Shown piece after piece: positions 12,009-27,200 of a DNA stretch of 64,000 nucleotides. The position numbers and the translations under genes are program-made. This DNA is from Icerya purchasi. Lineage: Eukaryota > Arthropoda > Insecta > Hemiptera > Monophlebidae. Where the stretch lies: NCBI GenBank assembly GCA_039619475.1, contig CM077116.1:199849117-199913116 (forward strand), given 5' to 3'. Positions within the stretch are counted from its first letter, which is position 1, and each line of letters opens with the position of its first letter. A model generated the notes under the pieces. It did not search any database and was not told the origin of the DNA. It worked only from the letters and a program-made list of their open reading frames with translations.

Positions 12009-12492
12009 TTTCTGTAATACGTGTTTTATGTATATTTAATAAAGTGATAAAACAGAAAATGGACTCGAGCATTTATATTTCAAATAAAAATTTTTTTCAA
12101 ACAAGTGTAAAAATAACTGAACAGACATTAAAATTCTAAACGCAACAAAAACAGAATTCAGTTGGTTATGGAACTAATATTTAACCTATAATAAAAACTT
12201 AAATGATACCGACATATGTACATGGGTAGATTTGTTTTTAAATTGAGGTTATTATTTCATATCTAAAATTATACAGCTTTTTTAATTTTTTTTTTTTTTT
12301 TCTTTAACGCTACAAACTTTTAGTTAATTTGTACCATTTATAGAAAAAGTTAAAATATTTGCTTATAAAAATTTATAAAAATAAACAACGGCCTTAAAAT
12401 TACAACTATACAACATAAAATATAAAACAAGAATATTTATCACAACAGTAAATTTTTGATAATGTAACAAGCTTCAATTGAAAAAATTATTT

Positions 12493-12615
12493 CTAATGCG
12501 CCCAGTAAATAAAACAGCTTATCAGAGAAAACATAATAACTAGTATGAAGACAACCACAGCTAGCGAAATATGTACCCAGGTAAATCGTTTAGCAACTGC
12601 ATTTGGTTCGCAATG
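12493..12615 (-). CDS. Cadherin exon 26: transmembrane helix and stop
   Basis: Acceptor TTATTAG precedes 12615; phase 0, 40 codons, TAG at 12495-12493. It encodes HCEPNAVAKRFTW followed by about 22 hydrophobic residues (SLAVVVFILVIMFSLISCFI) and ends YWAH. This gives the chain the single membrane anchor expected of a cadherin. The near absence of a cytoplasmic tail is odd. A missed donor within the exon and a further exon downstream remain possible, but I see no convincing GTRAGT there. The link to exon 25 rests on phase and context only. Confidence 0.65.
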   Translation of the reverse strand, partial: HCEPNAVAKRFTWVHISLAVVVFILVIMFSLISCFIYWAH

Positions 12616-15600
12616 CTAATAACAAGTAAATATAAAATATTTGTGTAAAATTAATTTTTACATAACATAAACACACAATGATAAAAGAAAAATATATTTA
12701 TCTTTAATATAATCACTTTTCTAGATGATTCTGAATTTTACTTTGGTAAATTATCACAGTAAACGTTTAAAAAATTTAACTCTGTCAGTGAATAACTTCC
12801 TTCTTAACACACATCCTTGTGTATGTATAAAATGCAAATTTCAATGTTAAATAAATATTTGCTACAACAAAAATAGCTGGATTTCTAATTAAGTTCGGAT
12901 TACCTCTCCATCTCCTACACATTGATATATAATAATAACATGCATTTTTCCCAGGAGATTAACAATCGCATAGCAATGGGGAAAAAAGCTTTCAACGACA
13001 AATACATACTTATTTCGCAGAAAACAATGTCCGTCAGCATACGCAAAAATTTAGTTAAAACTTTGGTATGGTCAGTGGCGCTATATGGTGCGGAATCATG
13101 ATGAAGCAAAGAGATCGCGATAAATTAGAAACATTTGAAATGTGGTGTTGGCGGCGCCTACAGAAAATGAGTTGGGTCGAGAAAATAAATAACAAACTAG
13201 TACTAGAAAGATTAACGGAAAAAATAAGTATACTACAAAATATCCGCAAGAGGCGACTTAAGTGGCTAGGTCATGCATTCCGTCAGAACCAAAATATCCT
13301 GAAGGATGTTACTGAAGGCAAGATAATAAGGAAAAAGCCACGCGAAACATCACGAATAACCCTAATTGACACAGTGCTAAAAGAAAGTGGAATAACGACT
13401 TATTCGGAATTAAAGAAGAAAGCCTGTGACAGGCTTGGATAGAAGCAATTGATACGTGGGGCGAACCAGCCGACAGGCTGATGCACTGATGATGATGATA
13501 TATATATATATGTGTATGTGTGTTCGTGTGGTGTGGAGGCGTGTGTGTTTAAAACCGCACAATATTTAACAACATGATAATATAGCGTGTTATGCACAAG
13601 AAGGCAATAGCTCCTTCCATATCAATTACAGGTAAATACCATGCAGTTGTAACGGCTACAATAATATTTGGCGGCATAAGGAGCCTTGTGACAAATATAC
13701 TGTAATGAAGAAGGCAACAGGAAACTACATCATTACATTTTTTTTCAAGACGACCTCTGTGATACTGCAAACAAACAATGATATTTTGTTGAACTACCTC
13801 ACTGACAATCAGTACCATAATGAGTTCAGATTGACCGATGTAAGGTGGAAGATTGGCTAACCTGAAGTTCACACTGGGCTCAGATTGAAACTGGTGTGAA
13901 AATAAAAACGTGAGAAGTCAAATATCGCAATTTGGAATTCTTAATGATTATTAAAACCAGGTAAATCAACATGATAGAATGAAAAATAGAGAACCATGTA
14001 ACATCAACATACTTAATTTATGTGCGATGTACTGAGAAGAAGCTGATTAAGTAATCAAATTGAAGATACATTATGTGCATGGCGAAACATAAAGATATCC
14101 ATCAATTATGTAGTAATCATATAAGACTGAACTTAGATAAATTAGTGAATTTTAACAGACTAAATACAAAGTTGGTTAAATTAAACATGGTCTAGATTTA
14201 TGCACCAATATCGACTGCTTTAGAGGAAGATATAGAACAGTTTTGTAATATACTACATCGCGCAGTCTGTAAAATATTAAATAGAGAAGTAATTATAACA
14301 AAAAGAAAACCTCAGCGACATTGTTCGGTGACACAGAAAACAATGATCATATGAAAAGGACCTTGAAAAATCATAGAATCGGAATAGGAAATAAAAGTGG
14401 TAAACATCTCATACAACACTGCGCTTTTAACAATTTCACACTAATGTGTACATGTTTTAAATAACCTGACATAACTTTGAACATGGAAGTCACCTGATAA
14501 TCAGACAAAACTAAGATGGTTTTAGTATCTATCAGTGAAGACTGAGATCTAACATACTGAACACAAAAACATATTGCGGCAGACTGCATATCAAACACTC
14601 TGTTGTTAAGGTGTCTTCTCATAGTATGGCCAACTATCGAACTGTCAAAATTAAGACGTAAGCATAAAACTAATTCATTTATAAAATCAGAAGAAACATT
14701 AGATCTTTAACAACAGAGTAATTTAAAATAAATTTAGACACAACTGAAGTAAATTATAAACAAAGCAATCAAAACCATAAATACTGAGGAGAACAGTAGA
14801 CAAAGAAGGAGAATATAGATAACGATTCCGGAAAGATCAAAAGACCAACAGAGCTTGAAAATTATGTACAGCAGAAGCACATGAAATTATACTTTGTTGA
14901 ATTATGAAATTCTATGGACGAGACAAAAACAAATATCTATATACATAGTAAATGTAAAGAAATTGAACGCTATTTCAAGCACAAACTGTGAAAATTTAGT
15001 GTTAAAAAGCAATATTGCAGGCAGACCTGGTACATTGAAGATAAAACTAAAAAATAAGCACAATACACCCGTTGATTTCGGAAGTGGAATGTGCAATTCA
15101 ACAACCTAAAAATAACGAAGTAGTTGAAAGTGATAATATATGCGTATATGCGTAGGTATATGAAGTGCTCTTTTCAGAAGGAATAAAAATAATCCATACA
15201 TAATGTAACCAAACATAGAAGACGGGAAATTAGCCACGTGAGGTCGGCTGAAATCTATCCTTATAGCGATACACACGAAAGGTTCAAGTACATTGTGTGA
15301 TCAGCAGAGAACATTTTACATGCTGGTGAAATCGTGTTGCAGATTATCAGTAAAAGAATGAAACACTAATTAAATCGGCAAACTTCAAAATAAAAGACTA
15401 GTTTTATCAGCAGCAAAGGTAGAAAGAATAAATATTGTCCACTCGCAATTAATTGAAAAAAGGCATTAAGTACAATAAGGTATATATTTCCATGCTTTCT
15501 GGGTTACTACAAAGCATTTGATTGCGTCATACGGGGCAGCAAATTGTAAAAAATATTAACCGCAATATGAGGGTACCAAATCATTTAGTAAAATTAATAA

Positions 15601-18600
15601 ACAGTTTATTTCTTCGAATGTAATTAGCAATAAAAATAGGATTACTATAGAAACACTTCACTCCCAGAAACAAGGATGTGTACTATCTTCAAACTCTTTA
15701 ATGTAGAGAAAGAATTTATTATAAAAAACGCTTTGGATTTCATTGGAAGAATTAAAGTCGATGGTGATTCCATTTTCGATGCTCACTGATACCACACTCA
15801 CTGCTGCATCAGAAAAAGTAATTATTGACTCGTTGGAAAAAGAAAGCCGAAATTCATGGTAGCAGCTGAATAGATTCATAAACACGCTACAGAACGTAGA
15901 AGTAGTAAATGACTTTACATATCTCTCGCATCATAAATCATAGTAATGGTTGAAGTAGAGAAGAAATTAAACGAAGAAACTAAAGATGGCAGTGGCACGA
16001 CTGCATAAAAATTAGAAAGATCGGTCCATCAACGCCAGCACAAACATTAAACTCGTGATGCTGTCGTAATTTCGATATTGCTACACATGACTAGGAGCTT
16101 TATGTAAAAAAGAAAAACAACAAAATCGATACGTTTAAAATGTGGACAAAATGCAGAATGCCGATAATCCGGTTTGAATGCAAAAGAACAGATAGATCGA
16201 TTTTAAAGCAACTAAACACTGAACGTTGCCTTATCTGTTAATGGAAAATCCTAAAATATTATACACACGTCGTATACAAGAAACAAAATAGCCTTGAAAA
16301 TTGTATTTTAATTGGGCAGACGGGGAAAAAAAAAAGACCCCGAGGAAGACCACTGACACGATGTATAGGTACATCCGGTCGACGATAAATAGGAAACTCG
16401 AAATCAAGAAGTCGATAGAGAAAAATCAAATTAAAACAGAAATCACGATACTTAGTGACTGAGTTAGCGATTTTGAACAAGAATACATAAATTCAAGCAA
16501 ACAGTGGTAAGATTTCATTTGGTAATTTTTATGCGGTATGAAACAAAAAATTTCGAAGTACGAATAAATGAACGAATTCGATACATTTTTCATTAACGTA
16601 AGGTATCAAAAAGTATGACATTAGCAACCGAAATGAAAGGATATCTAATAAAAAGTATTTAATATTATGATGTAACAGCATTGTCCCGAAGCAAACGAAT
16701 ATTTTGACTATGTTGCTAACAATGGTAATAATAAAATGCCTAACAACGGCGGTAAATTTTAATTGAATCGATATTTTCACTGATTTACTATTTATTTACT
16801 TTTTTTTTTCTACTATTTTTGTTTGAAGGGTCTACTTGATATGCTACTGAGTAAAGCAATATTAAATATTCTTTTTGTACTGGTATTTCTTTAAATTTTT
16901 ATTCAAATGCATATCGGACATTTCCTTTTCAGAGCAGCTATAAGCATGTGATCTGATAAAAAAAGAAAACAAAAAACTACAAATTAGTTCGATAATTACC
17001 TGTACAGATTCTACGTTAAATTTGTCATATACTTTCTGTAATGACAAATTGATTTCGGTATTCTTGAGTACGGATTCCGTTTCTGAAGCATCACTACCAA
17101 TTTCACTAACCACTTGAAAGCAGGAACTAAACAAATAAAAATTAACAATCGAAATTAAACAGTTTATAGTATTTTGTAAAATACTGCACACACTCACCGA
17201 GAAAAAATGTATTGCGTTACGATTGTGTCCGAGATTCAAAATTTTTTGATTTTTTTCTTCTCAGGTTCATGAAATAATAATATTTTTTTTTTCATTGTGA
17301 GAATAGCATTTCGTAATGCCACATTAAAGTTCATGTTTAAAATCGTTCCTTCAACTAATTTTTTTTTTTTTTTTTTTTTTTTTTTGTCGGTTCGTCAAAG
17401 TAAACATTAGCCCCAGCCTCAGGCACGAGAAAATTAAATGTCTGTCAATCGGCTCTCCCTTAACAAAATAATACAATAAAACTAAAGGTTTGGGAATGTG
17501 GCGTATGTAAGACTTGGAAGGAAATTAGCGTAGAATAGAAATGTTTTGCTAGAGTTCTTCAGCTTCTATAAAAAAATTGTATGGTAACATTTTACAGAAA
17601 TCAATTAAATATTGAATAAACATTAAGTAAAATTTATTTTACAGAAGAAATAAAAATCGGATTGTGAAAAACATATGCGAATCAATAATAAACAATATGC
17701 AATCTTGTTCATTAGTTTTCGTGACGATTCTTTCACGCTATGGAGTAGTATCAGTTAATGAGTTGCCTCGTCGTCGGTGTAAACTTAAAAACGAATGCAA
17801 ACTGATATATTTTTCAAGAGTACCGAAACACATATTATGCCGACTGAACTGTATACATCTATAATGGTGCTTGATAATACTTGTACAGATGCAGCAAAAA
17901 TGCATTCGCAGTCAAAACTAATTGTAAGTCATTAAATAGGGGCCAACCGTGGCTCGTGATGCAGATTCATAGAAAAACTATTGAAATCTTAAAGCAACAT
18001 ATACGAGCTGAAAGTTTAGCTTTTAACTCAGTTGTAGAATCACGAGAGATATTAAAGATCTTCGATACTAGATGTACAGATTATCAGAGTTGGAATAGGA
18101 AGAAATACCGAGTATCACATTGATTACGTGTTTTAAATTTTAATTCTAATTGCCGTTACAGTTGTTCTTAAAGGAAAAAATCAGCCTACTTCATTAAGTA
18201 GGTAATATTTTTCCGAATTTACGTGTGTTATTCTTTTGCAGTTTATTTTGTCAATGAAGATATTACGTTTTTTGTTATGTACTAAACACTTTTCTGAGCA
18301 TTAGCTAACCGCTATGCATTCTGTAGCATGAAATAGTTTCATTCATATACGTACAAAAATTCACACTTGTACAGTTATAAAAACATCCGTTAATACAAGT
18401 GGGACTTCCCAGTGTGAACCCTGCAACAATCCGTCATATATTTTGTTATAATATTCTGCGTCATAAATTGACTTTTTCTTCCTCCTAAAATACTTTTACT
18501 ACTATATTACGTATTAAACTAGAAGAAAGTAAAATTAAATAAAGAATTGCACATCGTTTACGTTAAAAATCTCAAACGATAAAGAAAAAATGATATTTTG

Positions 18601-21600
18601 AAGTGAGCATGGATCGAGAAAAATATTCGAGTATGAAACAAATGAAATGTTAAATTTCATTTTTTCGCGAATTGAAAATCGTACAAAATGTATAAATAGA
18701 GCTTACGATGATACGGGTTCTGACAGAAATGAAGTGACTATATATATTCGTTTGCGCAAGCTGTAATAGAAAAACGGAAAAAAATGAGAATCAGGCAGAT
18801 AAATTTTTTGAATGATCACATTTTTTACATTACGTTATCTTTTTATATGTAAAATTAATTTTTTCAAAGCAAATAATAATATAACCTTTTTAATCTGAAG
18901 GAAAAATTTTTAAGCATTACTATTCCAGTAAATTATTTACAAGGAAATAAATGGTTTTCGAACAAATTTTCGAGAAATGCAAATCGCTTTTTAGTATTAG
19001 TTTTAATTTCAGTTCGCGAAACACCGCGTGACATAAATTTGTAGGGATTTTTTTTTTCCTATTAGGTACTAAAAATTACCATAATACAGAGGTTTTCATG
19101 TTTTTATGAAATTTATTTCGCCAGAGATTCCAAAATACTTAAATAAGTACACAATATATAAATAAGAGAATTTTACGATAAATCTGAAGATTCTTGTTCG
19201 CATCATTGTTACATACGAACAAAGAGCTCGGTAAATTTGTAATTTTTTGTTTTTATAAAAAATAATCGAACAAAAATTCCGAAACCTTAAAATCATCTGC
19301 TCGAACAGTTAACCAATTAAATTATTCAACAATCAAACAAACAGTAACAACTTGAGTTGTTAATTTATCAAATCCCCCCCCCACCGAATAACCCCCCTAA
19401 GGGATAGAAAATTCGTTAAAAATTAATCATTAATTTACATAACATCGACAAATTGTACCTATTTTGTTTTTTATTCTTTTTTAACTTCCAATTCAGATTG
19501 GACTGATGAAAAAATTTGATTGTGTAATTTATAATTTATATTTTTACAACAGCGTTAAAACGATATTTACAGTGGCTCGCATTGATTGCATTGTGATTAA
19601 TGTAGATGTATACGTTTCTTGAAAATAATTTCTATGAAGAAGTGTAACATAAAATTTAAAATTCTCATCAAATGTAGATAAATCAATACCTGTTTGTTAA
19701 TATTTATAAACATAAAATAAACAAATTCCCCTTGTTAACAAAAAAAAAATCAAGCATGAATTTACTTTAATAAACTAAATTCCTTAACTTTAGAAACGTT
19801 TTCGGGCTATATCATCAGTTAACAACACTGAGTATATATATTGTACACTCAATTAAAACTAAAGACTCATTGCAGAGAAATAATGGGACTAATACATGTG
19901 TATAATAGTAGGAATTGAGTGTGCTCTGTGCTGTTTTTTCTAAAATAAGATATTTAAATGTATTAAAGTAAATTAATACTTATTTTCGTTTTTTAATAAG
20001 GGGAATTTATTTATTTTATATTTACAAAAATTCTTACTAACTACATATTCAGCTTTGCATTGGAAAATAAAGCCAGTACAAAAACGGAGCTGTTTAAAAT
20101 GTTGATAAATATTACGCGGTAAATTATAAGGGAGAAAAAGATTTCGTACGATTAGCCGAAAATCGAAAAATGTTGTACGTAGCTATATGACCAAGATTAA
20201 TTAATGCACAACATTATTTTTAAACGGGTTTATTGTCCAACAGTTTTCACTACATCTATAATGCGTGTTTACAATTTAATCGTTTGAGACATCGTCAATA
20301 TTTTCAGGTAAATTTTTTACTCCTCTCAAGTCGCCAGCGGTATACGACACTTCAACATTGGCTATAGATGCCGGTGTTCTGTTTATTTTTGGTTTCAGAT
20401 AGACCGGGTTTATTTTTTTAACTGCGTTCGATAAATACTTCTAATTATTGTTTTACCATCACACATATCGGCATCGTCGATGTTACCTTATCAGCACGTA
20501 TACATATTTTCGATAGAAAAATGTCAACACAATTCATATCATCAGAAAAACAACTGACAAAATCAATAGACAAAAATCTAAATAATAACGAATACTACAT
20601 TATTGCTCCGCAACTCAAGCCATTAGTTAAGATTAAAGTCGTCAAAAACAAAAAAATGTGTCACTTGTGTGAATAAATAACGTGTCGTAAAAATTAAAAG
20701 TTTTTAAAACGCTAACCGTACAAAATCCGCAGTTTGATTCGAAACAAGTTTACCCCCTACAAAATTTAGATAACTATAGTTACTGACAAAGAAAAGGGTA
20801 AAGGGAAAAAGTGGCCGAGTTTCGTATAGCCAAAATTCTTTAAAAATATTAAAGCCATCAAAGATAAAGAAAAATCTACTATCGACCAAAATCGTCGTAC
20901 GACATTACCTTATATGAATGATACGACGAGCGGAATAAACAGAATTGTAAGGAATATTTCTAGTACATGAAAAAAGTTAAGTACACGTTAAACGGCAGGT
21001 GCCGTCTTCGGTATCGGCCACTGTATTATTTATTTGAGAAAAAATCGTGTTAATTTTTGTAAACAACAGTTTTAGTTCAATTAAATTGTAGAAACTATTT
21101 TTGATTATTTAGCCTTCACGGTTTGGTAACTGCTGTCTTTTTATTTATATCGGAGCTGTTCCTTTGGGTTTTTGGAATTTAATAGCTCTTTTTATTTTGG
21201 GGTTTTCTTTTTTTTTGCTCTTTGTTAATTACTAAAATCATAATTTTTCAGTTTTTAATCGAACTTACGGTATTCTTAGTGGAAAAAATGTCGACTTTTA
21301 ACTAGAACGTTCACCGGTTGATTATCACTGACCTCAGTGAACTACACCGATACAACTTCTAAGTATTTAATTACTTTCACATTTAGCCAATGCAAGCTAA
21401 AACATATTCGTAGATACTTTTTTTTTTTTTTTTTTATTAAAAGGGTCTCTCCATGTACCTTAGACTATCGCGATACATGAACTCGCAGTTTCACAGTTCT
21501 AAATATTGGACACCTTTCAGCCCGACAAACTGAATGAAAGCCAAGAACTAGTCACAGTAGACGGAGTGCTTGCGAAGGTTTCGGTCAGTGATGTACCGGT

Positions 21601-23838
21601 CTCGAAATTATATTCTATTTGATAAATTTACTAATCGGAATTCTGTAGCGATTTAATAGCAATTTAAAAATTCCCGCGTTTAAAAATCGTTAAACGCATT
21701 ACCCCGCTTCTGCTGAAACATGTTTCGTTGTGCTAATGATATAAAATTATACGTATAATTCTTATTCGGAGAGCATAATTCGGGTTTTACCTGGTTTTGA
21801 ATAAATCTACAGCACCATCCTGATAAGAATAAAAACGACTACTGTACGCGTTAAATTTTAACCCGTAAGCCTTTAATGCTTCTTCCATCTCGTTTATAAA
21901 CTGCATCGTATACTTTTTGAACTCCGACGGTGCCATATCCAATACGAACTTAAAGAAACTGCTTTCATAAGTAATGGACATCTGATAACAAATTATTAAA
22001 TTGATTGACGTAAATTATGATGAAGTACTGATTATATCAAAACGGTATAGCGCACAAAATCGTTCCGAATGATGTTCTGAGTCGATATTTATAGTGTAAA
22101 CTCGCAAAGTTTAATTCAATAGTAATTTAATTTTAAGCAAAACTTCTTCCGACACCAGCAAGACCACTTCTACAATACGTCTGTTGACGCGAAAACTAAT
22201 ATAGAAGGCAAATAATATTGTAATTTCAAGTAAAAGCAAATTATTACAAAAAAGATAATAAGCAATAGTATGCTAAATGCCTCTAACAATTATTTATTAT
22301 TATCATCGTCATTGTACAGCTGATAATTTTTAACACACGACTATCGGAACATAAATTAAGAGTCGATGTTAATTATTCATTGACTTTTAATTTTGTAATC
22401 GCTGCTACAAAAAGTAAAGGGTATAATTTTTATGTAAGATTCTAAAACGAAAAAACCAAGTATTTCAATAAAAAATAAATATAAATAATGTCAGTTTTGC
22501 TTAAACAACGCCGAATTCATATCATAGCTTATATATATATATACATGTATATGTTATATTATAATGTACCTTAATGTATATGTAGGACCGGTTTGATATT
22601 AAACCGCCATTAAATGCCATTATAGAAAAATTGAAATATCCATTCGCGTACTTCTCCAAACTTTTTAGTAAATGCACCTCTCCAGATTCATTATCTAAAT
22701 TAAAAGGCAATTCCTCCATCCGAGTAACAGTTTTATTTGATGGAAACACAAAGCTGCAATTTCGAATTTCGTAGACAACTGGACCAGAAGTAACATCAGC
22801 GTCGACCGCATTCACAGATAAGAGTAACGCATCCAACTGTATATTGGAACGTACGCCTATGTAAAAGTGGATAAATATTTTATTTTTATTACGCAGAACG
22901 CTTTTTTTATGTACCGATTTTCTGATATATTACTTAAGTCGTTGAAAATATTTCGAAATACAGAGTTACACCTTTAAATTTGAACATTTTCTACTCGATG
23001 CATCAGATTTTTAACACGAATTGCGCTGAAAATACACTGAATAATCAATTACATTTTCGGTACCTTAAAAATTGGAACTTTAAAAATAATGAATTTTCAT
23101 TTTTTCCGAATAGCACTGATAAACACGTTTAACTGGACATACTAAAAGCAAGAATGTAGCTCTTATAAAATTCTGGAAAACAAAGTATCTTTTACTGGCA
23201 GCGCAAGGAAACATTTAAGGAATAATATTGAATAATAACGCCACAGAAACGACCGAATGAAAATATAGCAAAAAATACGACGAAAAATTTTATATTTGAT
23301 TATAAATTAAGTCATAATTTGTCGAAATGTGGATTATTTGATGAATTGCCGGTCTCCGTCAGGGAACGAAATAATAAACAATTAGCAAATAAAAAGTGGA
23401 AAATACATGCGTAACTACTTAAATCGGAATTAAATATAAACGAAAGATCTTTTTACCCCTAAAAATCTAGTCCGCCAAAACATTTTTGAAACTAGTTTCA
23501 AAAATTCAAAACTAAAACAATTCATCAAGATTTATTCAACTTTTGAAATGATTTTTTCGGCAAATGATGAGATTAACACACACCATTACTAATACTGTAA
23601 AAAATAATTGCTCAAAACAAAAAGCACTAAGCGAAAGTAGTTACATGACTTATGAAAATTTCTGTTTACTGATTTATTCGCCGAATTTTCTTCTGCATCA
23701 GTACAAATAATTGATGTACTAACATTATTCTGTTCTCGAAAATATTAAATTACGAAATGATTGAAGCTCAGAAGAGTAGATTATGTTACAACAAATTCGA
23801 ATAGTTCTAAATCCTTGTTTCTGGCTCAACAATAAATC

Positions 23839-23873
<35 letters not shown>

Positions 23874-24200
23874 AATAGTGAATTCCTTTCAAGAAGCGTC
23901 AGTAACACACCGACTTCTTATGCCAGTGTGTGTCGACCGGAAAATAAATTTATAACTCGTGTTCAATTTCGCCAGGGAAATGACTTTAGTATTTTTCATT
24001 GACGAAATTTCAAATTACTCGCTTAGCTAAATGGTACGCGAATAAAAATATAAAAAAAGGATACATATGACAAACAATTTGCAATTGAAACGATTTTTTT
24101 CTGCTTTGAATTTGGAGATCTTTCTTTTGACTGCGATATTTTACTTCCCAGTCGAACGCCAGTATCCTCCGACCTCATGCTACGAAACGAGTCAATTAAT

Positions 24201-24235
<35 letters not shown>

Positions 24236-27200
24236 ATACCGATGTGGAAAGTTGTTTACAGCATCATGTCCAGGTTACGTACACCCATGTCAACGCTAAT
24301 AGTGACACTTTGTGAATATCATTAAAAGTTCCGTCAAAGGCTCGACTTGGACATCCATGAACAATGTGTTCAATGGTTTGTCGAGGGTATCCGCTATCAC
24401 AGGCAGCGTCGTTTTTAATTTTACATCGCATTAGTAACTGGTTACAACGCCCATTTTCAGTCCGAATGTGATTTAGTTGCACCCAGTCTCTTCGGGTTAG
24501 GTCAAAACCGTTCACTTTGGTATGTGGCCAGTTTCCGTTTATCTGGATTTGAACTGGTACATTGTTCTTGCCACTATTTTTTACTATTGAAGTCCTCTGC
24601 AATAAGGGGGCATTTGCCGTGATGCACACTGGTTTTCATGACTTTAGTCGGGTTGCTTCAAACGTATGTATGTCCTTTTATAGGGAGTCGCTACTCGGCT
24701 TTATAGTTCCGCCAAATTTAAATAGATATACACGTTCTGACATTTTCACGCCGGGGATAATATGAAAATTTTGCAATGAATTTTGTAAGCTTTTATGTAA
24801 CAAAAGCGAAATGTTTACAGTCAGAAATCTCTACGCAAAACGTAAATTAATAAATGACAGATTCTTCTATAATAATTGTAGAACATTATCATTTAGTGGT
24901 CCAGCAAATATCCCCCCCCCCCCCCACAGAGAGTGCAGCAACGGATGAAAACAGTAAATGTAATGAAACAGAAACCGTTGGATAAAAAGAAAAAGGCGAC
25001 TAATGAATAAACAACAACTGGCGCATATTTTTAACTTGAAAATATCGAAGAATAGTAAAATCTACCGCCAACAACTTTACTCGATCGGAAATAATAATCC
25101 CGACGAAATTTATAAAATTACAAACCTCTTCAATATTTAGTACCTCCCAGTCGTACACACATATGATATATGTCATAGTAGTGCGAAAACGATTGCGTTG
25201 GACCTCACATTCTGCCTACTATCGGTTAGCTTAAATTATAGTCGGTTCTCCTATGCACATGCAAATCAAGACATTCTCGATAACCGAAAAATTTGATCTC
25301 GACCAGGAGAGAATTCTAGTTGCGTGGAAACATTTTGTCCTGAACAAGTATCCATTGCAGCGAAAGATGAATTAATTGTAATTATACATCAAAAATTCTA
25401 ACTTAGCTACTAAATAGTTCGTAAGATTTTTTATCACTGTAAATCAGCCGTTATAATCTACTTTTAAAATAGTAAAACGAACAGATGTACCGAAATCGCG
25501 TCTGGAGAAAGTCTCTTAATTTTTTTGTTATGACTAAGCTGAAATTACAAAATATAAATGTGATTATTTATTTATAACAGTTCTCTATGGCCATGTGAAA
25601 GAATAAAAGAACTGTTATTATTTCATTTTAAATAATTTACGTTCATCGACATAAATAAAACTTGAAATAAAAAAATGTAAACGGGACATTCTTAGATTTA
25701 GCAAATGAGTTTCAGAGGCAAAAGATGATTTTTGCTTTTTGTTTCACGTTCATTTTAGTTTTGACCTATATAGAAAACAAAAAATTAAAATTTGCATACA
25801 TCAGACAGCACGTAAACTCCCTAATGAACAGTTTCACAACGTTTTCGTTATACAAATATATGTATAATTATTTTACCGATTTATCTTTTGTAACATTTAT
25901 AAATACCCGAGAAGAAGTTTCGGAAGGGAAAGAACTATTTCATTTTTATCGAAAAATAGTAGCGCAACGGATATTTTTTTGTATTTTTCATATTATTTTA
26001 GTGCATTTATAAGCGGCAAAGCAATATAAAAAGTTCGTTTTTTACCTAAAATTATCAAAAAAGAAATATAAGTTATTCATTATTTAAAATTTCCCTTCAA
26101 CTATTTGCGAAACATGCGCTGAAGGAGGAATTTCAGCAAAAGTATGCAGCACTTTTTACGTTTATAGCAAAATGTAAATTTTTAAACTCGTGAAAAATTT
26201 TTCTGCTTACTATACGGTTAAAAACGAATTCCTCGTTCTACTCTATGATGTATACATATATTCGCACGCGTTCCGCCACATGAGAGAATTTAACACGCCA
26301 ATGCTGAACAATTTTATTAAATGCCGACCACTGACTTTAGTAGTAAACAAATAGATTAATAATGTATATTATAATAGACACGTAATTTTCACGGGTGTTA
26401 GAATTTAGCAACAGAACCGAAATAGGTGAAATTATATTACCGATCGTTATAGCTTGTTCTTGAAATTCGGGTGCATTATCGTCGACATCAATAATTTTTA
26501 CGATCACTTCTCTTTCCGACAAATCCTAAAATAGTGAACAAAAGTATTGACCGATGTAAAAATCGATAAAGTAAAATTAAATTATATGTTAAAACGGTTT
26601 ACATTCTTTGTGTTACATTAACAAATAAACAACTAAAAGTCTAAACATTGACAATTACAGTTATCACAGCTCGCCGCTAAAAGAAGCGTCGTGATAAGTA
26701 CAGCGAACTGTGTTTCTTTGTTTAGTTTGAACTTTCTGAAAAAATAAACGTTTAATAATAAATAAACATTTCATTCGGTCGATTAATATAAACGATCTGA
26801 AACAACAGATTACAACACACTCTATGTAATTTTTTAAAATCGAAATAGAATTTTTTACTCCACGTAGTTATTGCAAAAGTAAAATTTAACTTCTTAATCG
26901 ATACGTCCATGAACGTAAAATCGTACGAAAAACAGCTAAACCCTGAAATTTTTAATCACCGCAAGAATTTAAAAAGTGCACCTGTTCTTATATCACTCTA
27001 TACCCGGGGGTGACCGGACAAAAGCGCACAAGACAAAAGCGCACAGGACAAAAGCGCACATGGATAAAAGCGCACACGGATAAAAGCGCACACGGATAAA
27101 AGCGCACATTGATAAAAGCGCACACGGATAAAAGCGCACATTGATAAAAGCGCACACGGATAAAAGCGCACATGGATAAAAGCGCACACGGACAAAAGCG

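Larger units (their letters stand above)
10351..12492. other. Intergenic DNA, likely beyond the cadherin 3' end
   Basis: Apart from the two elements annotated separately (about 11055-11125 and 11876-12008), I see only AT-rich sequence with T tracts, for example near 12285-12301. Part of it (just below 12493) should be the 3'UTR of the cadherin gene on the minus strand. I did not settle on a polyadenylation signal. Confidence 0.4.
12616..16999. other. Cadherin intron 25 (transposon-rich)
   Basis: This 4.4-kb intron holds two plus-strand LINE relics (13055-13520 and about 14100-16480), opposite to the host gene. Minus-strand frames at 13549-13872 and elsewhere are antisense to these relics and are not exons. 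Confidence 0.6.

Noticed and set aside
13549..13872. 107-codon hydrophobic minus-strand frame in the last cadherin intron, resembling a membrane protein
   Set aside because: No acceptor and donor in the needed phase, lies between LINE relics of the opposite strand, and hydrophobic text is expected from T-rich DNA.
16862..16999. Hydrophobic read-through VIIELICSFLFSFFI considered as the transmembrane helix
   Set aside because: It is short, contains Glu and is encoded by the pyrimidine tract of an intron; exon 12493-12615 gives a much better helix. Kept only as an alternative end in the findings.
21787..21981. ATG at 21981 as a gene start
   Set aside because: It follows a consensus acceptor and continues the phase of the upstream exon, so it is an internal methionine.
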